This document shows, piece after piece, positions 1 through 6,094 of a stretch of DNA of 10,932 bases. Location of the stretch: assembly GCA_026397495.1 (NCBI GenBank), contig JAPLUS010000050.1, positions 1-10,932 of the forward strand, read 5' to 3'. The stretch is from Candidatus Zixiibacteriota bacterium. GTDB lineage: Bacteria > Zixibacteria > MSB-5A5 > GN15 > PGXB01. Each line of letters starts with the position of its first letter. The stretch's first letter is position 1. Both the position numbers and the translations under genes were made by a program. The notes beneath the pieces are model-generated. The model made no database searches, was not told the origin of the DNA, and worked only from the letters and a program-made list of their open reading frames with translations.

Positions 1-240
1 GACCTACCCCCTTCCATACTCAATTCCATGTGCACCCAACTACAATGTCTTAACAAGAACGTCAAAGACAAAGTACTCATCGCCAAAGCACGATGGGCCG
101 CTCATGTATGTTCCAAAATCCATGACATGCGGACAAATCCACGCGTTGCGTGGGAATATATTCGACTACTCACTGGCGGCTCAATTGCTCATCACAAGAA
201 GAAAGTGACAATGGCAATGAAAATGGCCTGGCTGGCATAA
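1..240 (+). pseudogene. Fragment resembling the EN-RT linker of a eukaryotic-type non-LTR retrotransposon polyprotein
   Basis: The frame is open from the first base of the window (the first in-frame ATG is at 28) and stops at TAA 238-240, so about 79 residues are visible and the left side is cut by the window edge. The translation is basic and carries the segments KARWAAHVCSKIHDMR, NPRVAWEYIRLLTGG and IAHHKKK. By memory these resemble the region between the endonuclease and reverse transcriptase of LINE-like elements from diatoms and other protists, where an ADGTLA-like stretch usually follows the MKM residues. Here MKMAWLA-stop follows instead, as if a small deletion or junction broke the frame. 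No catalytic motif of either enzyme is visible. Nothing ties it to the bacterial genes on its right. It could instead be an unrelated small protein, because recognition rests on pattern memory without an alignment. Confidence 0.45.
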
Positions 241-338
241 TGAGGTAAGGGAGGAAATACCTACGCCAGGAATAATTTCAATTCCTCCTATTGTGCCCAC
301 CCGTAATTTCCAATATCCTCGAATAAAAACTTGATTTT

Positions 339-359
339 AATTTGATTTCTTATCAAATT
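339..359. repeat. Small AT-rich inverted repeat (hairpin)
   Basis: The arms AATTTGAT (339-346) and ATCAAATT (352-359) are perfect reverse complements around the five-base loop TTCTT. The stem is A/T-rich and has no following run of T, so it is a poor intrinsic terminator. It could be an operator-like site upstream of the TerC gene or chance in an AT-rich stretch. Confidence 0.35.
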
Positions 360-416
360 GATTAATCATGAAAGCAATAATCTGCCCGTCTCCTTTATGG
401 GGAATGAAAGAACGAT

Positions 417-439
417 GTCGAAACCGCGGGGGTTTCGAC
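417..439. repeat. Perfect palindromic hairpin, 9-bp arms
   Basis: The arms GTCGAAACC (417-425) and GGTTTCGAC (431-439) are perfect reverse complements separated by GCGGG (426-430). The stem is GC-rich with no T-tract on either side, so an intrinsic terminator is unlikely. Its position in a gene-free gap and its compact form resemble REP-type or other dispersed intergenic palindromes. Only one copy is visible in the window, so its repetitive nature is inference. Confidence 0.55.
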
Positions 440-544
440 CTATGGTGATTGCGGCTATCACGGCGCCGACTGATACTTTGAGTCTTCTGAAAGCGGATTT
501 TGATGCCAAGAATTTTCACCCGACCACCCCTTTTCCCCTCAATT

Positions 545-550
545 TATAGT
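545..550 (+). promoter_or_regulatory. Possible -10 element for a leaderless TerC transcript
   Basis: TATAGT lies seven bases before the GTG start at 558, so a transcript from it would begin at or next to the start codon. No Shine-Dalgarno sequence is visible upstream of the GTG (the preceding bases are pyrimidine-rich, then AT-rich), which fits a leaderless message. No good -35 hexamer lies 16-18 bases further upstream, so this is weak. Confidence 0.2.
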
Positions 551-557
551 GTGAATT

Positions 558-1514
558 GTGCCTGAATTACATACCCTTCTCGCCAGTAAAATCTTTCTCT
601 GGGTTGGCTTTAATATCCTCATCCTGATTCTGCTGGCTATCGATCTGGGGATATTCCATCGCAAGAACCATGTCATTACGGTCAAAGAGGGACTCATCTG
701 GAGCGGAATTTGGATTGTGGTTGCCCTGGGTTTCAATTTGGTCGTTTATCTCTGGAAAGGTCATGATACCGGCTTGCAGTTTCTGACCGGTTACCTCATA
801 GAACGGGCGTTGAGTATCGATAATATTTTTGTGTTTTTGGTCATCTTCTCCTATTTTCAGGTACCCGGCCGATATCAGTATCGGGTCCTCTTCTGGGGTA
901 TTCTGGGAGCGTTGATCATGCGAGGTCTATTTATTGCTCTGGGAACTATCCTCATCACCAAATTTCACTGGATTCTATATGTTTTCGGGGCCTTTTTGAT
1001 CATAACAGCAATAAAATTGGCCTTCGGTAAAGAGAAAGAAATCCAGCCGGAAAAGAACCCACTTTTAAGATTGGTGCGTCGCTTCTTGCCGATTACCGAG
1101 AATTATGAGAAAGGGCATTTTCTGGTGCGCAGAAAGGGAAAGGCATACGGCACACCGCTTTTAATTGTTCTGCTGGTCGTGGAATCGACCGATCTGATTT
1201 TTGCACTCGATTCGATACCGGCGATTTTTGCCATCACGCTCGACCCGTTCATAGTGTACACCTCAAATGTTTTTGCCATTCTGGGATTGCGCGCTCTCTA
1301 TTTTGCGTTGGCCGGATTAATGCCGCTGTTTTATTATCTCAAGCATGCTCTGGCGGCGATATTGGCCTTCGTAGGATTGAAAATGATTCTGGCCGGGATT
1401 GTTAAGATACCCGATCTGCTGGCTTTTGGAGTTATAGCCGGGCTTCTTCTCTTGGCCATAGTATTGTCGCTGATTTTTCCTAAAAAAGGAAATTCTGATA
1501 TTATCCACGAATAA
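558..1514 (+). CDS. TerC/Alx-family integral membrane protein
   Basis: This 318-residue, strongly hydrophobic protein belongs to the TerC family. Its size matches E. coli Alx (about 320 residues), a member linked to manganese export and alkaline-pH response; other members are associated with tellurite resistance or with metal loading of secreted proteins. It shows the family's acidic membrane motifs: ERALSIDNIFVF at 82-93 and ESTDLIFALDSIPA at 199-212, followed by TSNVFAILGLRALYF at 225-239. The Asp and Glu residues in these motifs are the likely metal-binding positions. The N-terminal WVGFN...DLGIF segment (15-33) is also typical. A charged cytoplasmic loop lies around 157-196. The start is GTG at 558; an in-frame TGA at 552-554 excludes earlier starts, and there is no clear Shine-Dalgarno. 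Its 3' end overlaps the convergent EIIA-CBS gene by 14 bp. Family assignment is firm. The substrate, probably Mn2+ or another divalent metal, is inferred. Confidence 0.93.
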   Translation: MPELHTLLASKIFLWVGFNILILILLAIDLGIFHRKNHVITVKEGLIWSGIWIVVALGFNLVVYLWKGHDTGLQFLTGYLIERALSIDNIFVFLVIFSYFQVPGRYQYRVLFWGILGALIMRGLFIALGTILITKFHWILYVFGAFLIITAIKLAFGKEKEIQPEKNPLLRLVRRFLPITENYEKGHFLVRRKGKAYGTPLLIVLLVVESTDLIFALDSIPAIFAITLDPFIVYTSNVFAILGLRALYFALAGLMPLFYYLKHALAAILAFVGLKMILAGIVKIPDLLAFGVIAGLLLLAIVLSLIFPKKGNSDIIHE

Positions 1515-2406
1515 TCATATTTACAATATCTTTGCGTATCAAAAGGCCAACCAATTTAGCTTCTTTGGTTACAAAAACTCGCCTCAAGTTCTTGAAAATC
1601 ATTAGGGCCGCTACTTCGACCAATGATGTATCCATTGAGACTATCTGATGGTCGGTTTTATAAAGCTGTGAAACCTTAATTTTATCTTCCTGTCTCAGCA
1701 ATTCCTCAAATGGTTCTACATCCGTTTTGTAGTCGAGAGTGGAGACCATGGTATCGTAATTGGGAAGGGCCGCCTGAATTAAATGCTTGTCGGTGATTTG
1801 ACCCAGAAGATTCCCGTCAGAATCAACCACGGCTAATGCCGAGAGACGATTTTTGAACATCAAATTGGCCACCTTCTTTAAGGAATCATCAGGCATAACC
1901 GTGACGACATCGCGCCGCATCAAGTCCTTAACGGTCAGCTCTTTTTCTATTCTGACACCACTTTGCCATATTATATCAATGGCATCCGCCGGATTCTTGG
2001 CTGCGGCAATTTTCCGGAGACTTCCTTCCATTCGGGCGAAAGTGGCAAAGGCCGAAAGAGTCTGCAAATAAAGACGGGGGATATTGGATGGTGTCAGCAA
2101 CAGAACAACGATGGAGATGGGAATGCGATCGGGGGTTCTATCCTGCAAACCTTTCTTCGATATCCCCAGCAGAATATCCAAATCGGCAACCTCATCAGTT
2201 CTGGCGTGCGGAAAAGCAAATCCGTGTCCATAGGAAGTATTTTCGATTTCCTCTCTTTCGATTACGAGCTCTTTTATTGTCTCCAGATTGGCCGCCGGAT
2301 TTTCTTTCTTAAGAAGCTCCAATAATTCATCAATAGCCATTTCCTTGGTGTTTGCCTTCAGGTCTTCTATTATAAAAACCTCTTTAAGCATGTTAGCCAG
2401 ACGCAT
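1501..2406 (-). CDS. PTS EIIA (PtsN-like) domain fused to two CBS domains
   Basis: This 301-residue soluble protein has an N-terminal PTS EIIA type-2 (fructose/nitrogen-type) domain at about 7-148. Its active-site segment is YGHGFAFPHART (59-70), with His67 as the expected phosphorylation site and His61 in the position where many family members have Ile in GIGIA. Two CBS domains follow at about 158-212 (VKDLMRRDVVTV through the DSDGNLLGQITD stretch) and about 245-298 (VSQLYKTD through LVGLLIRKDIV). CBS pairs usually bind adenine nucleotides. The likely role is regulatory: phosphorylation or energy state controlling a transporter or enzyme. EIIA-CBS fusions are known beside ion channels and antiporters, but no target is encoded beside it apart from the DUF502 gene. 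No PTS EI, HPr or permease is in the window. The ATG at 2406 is preceded by GAGGAA (complement of 2417-2422), embedded in the last codons of the DUF502 gene 7 bp upstream, so the two genes are probably co-transcribed and coupled. Confidence 0.9.
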   Translation of the reverse strand: MRLANMLKEVFIIEDLKANTKEMAIDELLELLKKENPAANLETIKELVIEREEIENTSYGHGFAFPHARTDEVADLDILLGISKKGLQDRTPDRIPISIVVLLLTPSNIPRLYLQTLSAFATFARMEGSLRKIAAAKNPADAIDIIWQSGVRIEKELTVKDLMRRDVVTVMPDDSLKKVANLMFKNRLSALAVVDSDGNLLGQITDKHLIQAALPNYDTMVSTLDYKTDVEPFEELLRQEDKIKVSQLYKTDHQIVSMDTSLVEVAALMIFKNLRRVFVTKEAKLVGLLIRKDIVNMIIRG

Positions 2407-2413
2407 ATTTTAA

Positions 2414-3055
2414 TCATTCCTCACTATTTGTCTTATATGCCGATCGGTTAATCGTCCCGGGTGATACAATTCCTCCTGAAACAGCCAGTTTCAAGCCTTC
2501 TTCCACGGAGATATTGAGGCAGGTTACCTCTTCCTCGGCGATAAAGATAACAATCCCAGTCATAGGCGTTGGGGTAGAAGGGATAAAGACCCCGATCAGT
2601 TTCTCATCCTCTTTAAGTCCCCCTTTAAACTTTATGTGAGTCGTAACAAAACCAATGGCATAAAGGCCATTACGAGGATATTCAATCATAACAACTTCGC
2701 GGAAAGCCTTAACATTCGGGATAGTAACCGCTTCAATGAGTTGCTTGGCCGCCAAATAGATTATTCTGATGATTGGCATTTTGCCGAGCATTCTATCGCC
2801 GAAATGGAAAAGAGTTGAACCAATTATATTTCGGGTAAGAAAGCCGGTTAATAGAATAATCAGAATCGTGGCTATAATTCCCAACCCGGGAATATTATAA
2901 CCAAATAACCTTAGTACCAACGGCGAAAGAATCCCGTCGACCGCTTCAAATAGAAAGCGCAAAACAACATAGGTCAAAATAAGGGGGACAACTACCAAAA
3001 CACCCGACAGGAATTGGCGCCGGAGAATATCTTTTGTCGTTTTCCAAATAGGCAT
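2414..3055 (-). CDS. DUF502 (COG2928) family membrane protein
   Basis: This is a membrane protein of 213 residues if it starts at the ATG at 3055. Two hydrophobic segments lie at about 15-37 and 57-77 and are followed by a mainly soluble domain. Family hallmarks are RRQFLSGVLVVVPL (12-25), PIIRIIYLAAKQ (94-105), FIPSTPTPMTG (157-167) and SVEEGLKLAVSGG (183-195). The family is widespread in bacteria and related to plant LIKE-COV proteins, and its biochemical role is unknown. An in-frame GTG at 3067 would add four residues, but GGTGGAT lies 8-10 bases before the ATG at 3055 and resembles an extended Shine-Dalgarno, while the GTG has none. It is the first gene after a consensus promoter (3096-3125) and precedes the EIIA-CBS gene by 7 bp. 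Readthrough from nuoN is also possible, since no terminator separates them. Confidence 0.9.
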   Translation of the reverse strand: MPIWKTTKDILRRQFLSGVLVVVPLILTYVVLRFLFEAVDGILSPLVLRLFGYNIPGLGIIATILIILLTGFLTRNIIGSTLFHFGDRMLGKMPIIRIIYLAAKQLIEAVTIPNVKAFREVVMIEYPRNGLYAIGFVTTHIKFKGGLKEDEKLIGVFIPSTPTPMTGIVIFIAEEEVTCLNISVEEGLKLAVSGGIVSPGTINRSAYKTNSEE

Positions 3056-3095
3056 TCTTGAATCCACCCACTAAAGTAATCGGCTCATTCCGTTA

Positions 3096-3125
3096 ATTAT
3101 ATAGTTTGGCATTTGAGTATGTCAA
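3096..3125 (-). promoter_or_regulatory. Consensus sigma-70-type promoter for DUF502 / EIIA-CBS
   Basis: On the minus strand an exact TTGACA (complement of 3120-3125) is followed after 18 bases by an exact TATAAT (complement of 3096-3101). Transcription would start near 3089, giving a leader of about 33 bases to the ATG at 3055. The site lies in the only sizeable gap (3068-3147) on the minus strand between nuoN and DUF502. Both hexamers being exact in the expected place makes chance unlikely. Confidence 0.75.
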
Positions 3126-3147
3126 TAGAATTGGTAGGCATTATGAT

Positions 3148-4611
3148 TTAGAAGGCAAAAACCTTGGCCGTTTCCGTGGCAAAATTGAGTATCGTTCCCG
3201 GGAAGACTCCCCAAAAAATAATACCCGCCACCGCTATAAGTAAAATCAGTCTAGCCAAAAGGGAGGGTTTTATTGGCTGGGCCGGAGTCTCAGGAGAAAA
3301 GTACATCATTTTGATAATATTCGCATAATAGTACAATGACACGACGGCTGTCAAAAGGGCCAAAATTACCAACCAAGTGTAACCGGCCTGAATACCAGCA
3401 GCAAAAACCAAATACTTTGCGACAAAACCGCCCAGGGGCGGAATTCCGGCCAATGAGAGCAGAAAAATAGTCATGCAGGCCGCAAAAAATGGAGATGATT
3501 TGGACAAACCGGCATAATTGACGATATCATCGGAACCTGTTTTATCATTGAAAATGGTGGCGATAGTAAAGGCCCCCATGTTAGCAAAGAGATAGATAAA
3601 CATGTAGTATCCTACCGCCGCAACTCCCATCGTTGAGGCCGCTACCATTCCCACCATCACATACCCGATTTGAGCAATCGAGGAGTAGGCCAACATTCGT
3701 TTTATATTCCTTTGCCGGAGGGCGGTAATATTGCCGATAATCATTGCCGCCGAAGCCAGTATGGCCACAATAATTCCCCAATCCAAGGGTTTCATGACGT
3801 CGGTAGAAAAAGCGATCAAGCCATTGACAAATATGCGGGAAAAAGCAATCACACCGGCCGCTTTCGAGCCGACCGAAAGAAATCCGGTAATAGGCGTTGG
3901 AGCTCCCTGATAAACATCCGGCGCCCACATATGGAATGGCACCAAAGCCAGTTTGAAACCGATTCCGGCTATAATCATAACCATAGCCAGAATTAACCCG
4001 GGGCCAATCTTGCCATAAGTCAGGAATATCACTGACAAATTAATCTTGATACCTACCAGATAAGTACTTCCGGTCATACCATAGAGCAAGGATAGCCCGT
4101 AAAGCAAAATGGCTGATGAAAAAGCTCCCACGATGAGATACTTCAACCCCGCTTCGACCGACAATTTGTCATCTTTATAATAAGCTACCAGAACGTAGAG
4201 CGGGATAGTTGTTAGCTCAAGCCCAACATACAGAGTAAGAAGCTCGTTAGCTGATGATAGAAACATCATTCCGACCGTCGAAAGAAGAATTAGACCATAA
4301 TATTCGCCGCGGTGATTCCGGATTTTTTCTGAAGCAATTTCAAATGATGCGCCAATGGCCATAAAAGCTGAGCCAAGGAAGATAATTTTAAAAAAGACCG
4401 ACAGCGAATCGGACGAAAACATCCCGTGATAAAGAATTCCGCCATGGAAGAAAATCAGCAGAATTCCCGTTATGGCTATTCCCGCAAGGGCTATATATCC
4501 AATCTGTCTCGGGTTTTTTCTTTTAATACCCAAATCATAGGCAAAAATGAAAAGGGCCGATAGAAATAGAAAAACTTCGGGAATTAGAATTCTTAAATTA
4601 CTGCCGGTCAT
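3148..4611 (-). CDS. nuoN: NADH-quinone oxidoreductase subunit N
   Basis: This 487-residue antiporter-like membrane subunit is one of the three proton-pumping modules of complex I and is close to the usual NuoN length. Key charged residues of the half-channels are present: Glu132 in LYVGLELTTIPLYV, Lys220 in AGIGFKLALVPFHMWAPDVY (216-235), Lys250 in SVGSKAAG, Lys304 in NIKRMLAYSSIAQIGY and Lys399 in GGFVAKYLVF. The PDVYQGAPTP segment (231-240) is a NuoN signature that separates it from NuoL and NuoM. The ATG at 4611 lies 11 bp after the nuoM stop, and AGG of the GATAGG at the end of nuoM can serve as a weak ribosome site. It is the last nuo gene. No hairpin terminator follows before the DUF502 promoter. 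Confidence 0.97.
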   Translation of the reverse strand: MTGSNLRILIPEVFLFLSALFIFAYDLGIKRKNPRQIGYIALAGIAITGILLIFFHGGILYHGMFSSDSLSVFFKIIFLGSAFMAIGASFEIASEKIRNHRGEYYGLILLSTVGMMFLSSANELLTLYVGLELTTIPLYVLVAYYKDDKLSVEAGLKYLIVGAFSSAILLYGLSLLYGMTGSTYLVGIKINLSVIFLTYGKIGPGLILAMVMIIAGIGFKLALVPFHMWAPDVYQGAPTPITGFLSVGSKAAGVIAFSRIFVNGLIAFSTDVMKPLDWGIIVAILASAAMIIGNITALRQRNIKRMLAYSSIAQIGYVMVGMVAASTMGVAAVGYYMFIYLFANMGAFTIATIFNDKTGSDDIVNYAGLSKSSPFFAACMTIFLLSLAGIPPLGGFVAKYLVFAAGIQAGYTWLVILALLTAVVSLYYYANIIKMMYFSPETPAQPIKPSLLARLILLIAVAGIIFWGVFPGTILNFATETAKVFAF

Positions 4612-4622
4612 ATTTCATATAC

Positions 4623-6077
4623 CTATCGCGCCATCAGATTGACTATATTTTCAAGAGTGGCTTTCATCATATTTGACAACGGCGAGGGGTAAACGCCGAT
4701 AAAGATAGTCAATATCGCCAGTGGAACCAGAGTCAAAATCTCGCGAAGATTGATTTCTGTTAATCCACCCCATTTGGCAAGATTGAATTCACCCAGGAAC
4801 ATCCTCTGTACCATACGGAGTATATATCCAGCCGTTAAAACCACGCCGATTACAGCGAAGATAGTTATTAGTTTGAAGCTGCCAAAAGAACCAATAAAAA
4901 CCATAAATTCCGAGACAAATCCGGACATCCCCGGTAAACCAAGGGAAGCCATTGAAAAGAGCACCATTAATCCGGTAAAAACCGGGATCTTCACACCCAG
5001 ACCGCCAAAAGCGGCAATCTCGCGAGTATGGGCCCGATCGTAGAGCATTCCCACCATAAGGAACAGCGCCCCGGTAATAAGACCATGGCTGACCATTTGA
5101 AACATACATCCGGTCATAGCCGTAACCGATGAGAAAGCCCCGAGCGCCAGCAGACAGTAACCCATATGAGAAACCGAGGAATAAGCCACCAGTTTTTTTA
5201 AGTCTGTCTGCGCCATTGAAACCAAGGCACCGTAGATGATGCCTACTAAGCCCAAAATGGCGATAGGTATGCTGAAATATCTGACGGCCTGAGGGAACAT
5301 TGGCCATGAAACACGGAGCATACCATAGGTTCCCATTTTCAAAAGAACGCCGGCCAGGATAACCGATACGGCCGTCGGTGCTTCAACGTGAGCATCCGGC
5401 AACCAGGTATGGAATGGCCAAACCGGCACCTTTATAGCGAAGGCAATAAAGAAAAAGACAAAACAGAATAACTGCAGAGAATGAGTCAGGGCCGGAGCGG
5501 TTTGTATCAGCTCTATCATATTAAGAGTGTGCGGCTCGCTGGTGAAATATAGAATCAGTATGGATACCAGCATGAAAATCGAACCGAATAAGGTATATAA
5601 AAAGAACTTGATGGCGGCATATTCTTTCCTTGGGCCGCCCCAGATACCGATTAAGAAATACATCGGTACCAGCATCACTTCCCAGAAAACATAGAAAAGG
5701 AAAAAATCTAAAGCGCTGAAGACGCCCATCATTCCGGTTTCAAGAAGGAGAAAGAAAATGAAAGAAGCATATATAATTGAAATAAAGGAAAGAAGGCCGG
5801 TTAGGAAGATCATCGGTACAGAAATGCCGTCGGCACCCAAAAAGTAATGAACGTTAATGGCCGAAATCCAGTTGAAGGGTCCCTCCACAAAAGCCATAGC
5901 CGACGAGGATGAATAATTTATATAGTAATCGTAGGTTAAATAGAAGGATAGAATCATCGGAACAAAAGAGAAGAAAGCCGCTGTCCAACGGACAGCATTG
6001 GGTCTTGCTTTGGGCATAAAGAGTATTGCCAAAAATCCCAGGATGGGAAAGAATATAATGTAGCTTAGAATATTCAT
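4623..6077 (-). CDS. nuoM: NADH-quinone oxidoreductase subunit M
   Basis: This 484-residue antiporter-like subunit is the middle proton pump of the complex I membrane arm. Glu133 in FYVFWEVMLVPMYFLIG, Lys216 in AFAIKVPVWPFHTWLPDAH (212-230), Lys247 in GVLLKMGTYG, Lys294/Lys295 in TDLKKLVAYSSVSHMGY and Glu390 in GMSGFVSEFMVF correspond to the family's proton-path residues. HVEAPTAVSVILAGVLLK (230-247) is a NuoM signature. It starts at the ATG at 6077. A full AGGAGG (complement of 6091-6096) overlaps the nuoL stop, with a rather long 13-base spacer to the start codon. It sits between nuoL (17 bp away) and nuoN (11 bp away). The frame is intact and nothing is missing. Confidence 0.97.
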   Translation of the reverse strand: MNILSYIIFFPILGFLAILFMPKARPNAVRWTAAFFSFVPMILSFYLTYDYYINYSSSSAMAFVEGPFNWISAINVHYFLGADGISVPMIFLTGLLSFISIIYASFIFFLLLETGMMGVFSALDFFLFYVFWEVMLVPMYFLIGIWGGPRKEYAAIKFFLYTLFGSIFMLVSILILYFTSEPHTLNMIELIQTAPALTHSLQLFCFVFFFIAFAIKVPVWPFHTWLPDAHVEAPTAVSVILAGVLLKMGTYGMLRVSWPMFPQAVRYFSIPIAILGLVGIIYGALVSMAQTDLKKLVAYSSVSHMGYCLLALGAFSSVTAMTGCMFQMVSHGLITGALFLMVGMLYDRAHTREIAAFGGLGVKIPVFTGLMVLFSMASLGLPGMSGFVSEFMVFIGSFGSFKLITIFAVIGVVLTAGYILRMVQRMFLGEFNLAKWGGLTEINLREILTLVPLAILTIFIGVYPSPLSNMMKATLENIVNLMAR

Positions 6078-6094
6078 ATATTTACTCTGTCCTC

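Larger units (their letters stand above)
241..557. other. Intergenic region without a convincing gene
   Basis: Between the retroelement-like fragment and the TerC gene I see no supported coding region. Short open frames exist on both strands (about 358-549 rightward from a TTG, and 337-519 leftward), but they have no ribosome site or recognisable protein and they cross the palindrome. The stretch holds an AT-rich hairpin at 339-359 and a longer palindrome at 417-439. A loose inverted pair (GGAGGAA at 250-256 and TTCCTCC at 282-288) has a 25-base loop and is probably chance. I see no manganese (yybP-ykoY) riboswitch, although that element precedes some TerC/Alx genes. Confidence 0.6.

Noticed and set aside
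417..439. Palindrome as an intrinsic terminator
   Set aside because: No T-tract follows on either strand and no gene ends directly upstream.
358..549. 63-residue frame (TTG start) upstream of the TerC gene
   Set aside because: It spans the palindrome, has no ribosome site, and its sequence is consistent with translated intergenic repeat.
241..557. yybP-ykoY-type manganese riboswitch before the TerC gene
   Set aside because: Alx/TerC genes can carry one, but I could not find its conserved purine-rich loops in the region; a covariance-model search would be decisive.
1963..2325. 120-residue plus-strand frame antisense to the EIIA-CBS gene
   Set aside because: It covers the conserved EIIA active-site region in antisense and has no recognisable motif.
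3068..3147. Intrinsic terminator after nuoN
   Set aside because: No GC-rich hairpin with a following T-run on the minus strand is visible; the gap is instead explained by the promoter.
3581..3928. 115-residue minus-strand frame and similar plus-strand frames inside nuoN
   Set aside because: They are shadows of the conserved nuoN coding sequence, with no ribosome site or domain.
4789..5307. 172-residue open frame on the minus strand
   Set aside because: It lies wholly inside nuoM in another frame; the translation is low-complexity Gly/Phe/Tyr/Arg-rich and resembles no family, while nuoM is intact and conserved.
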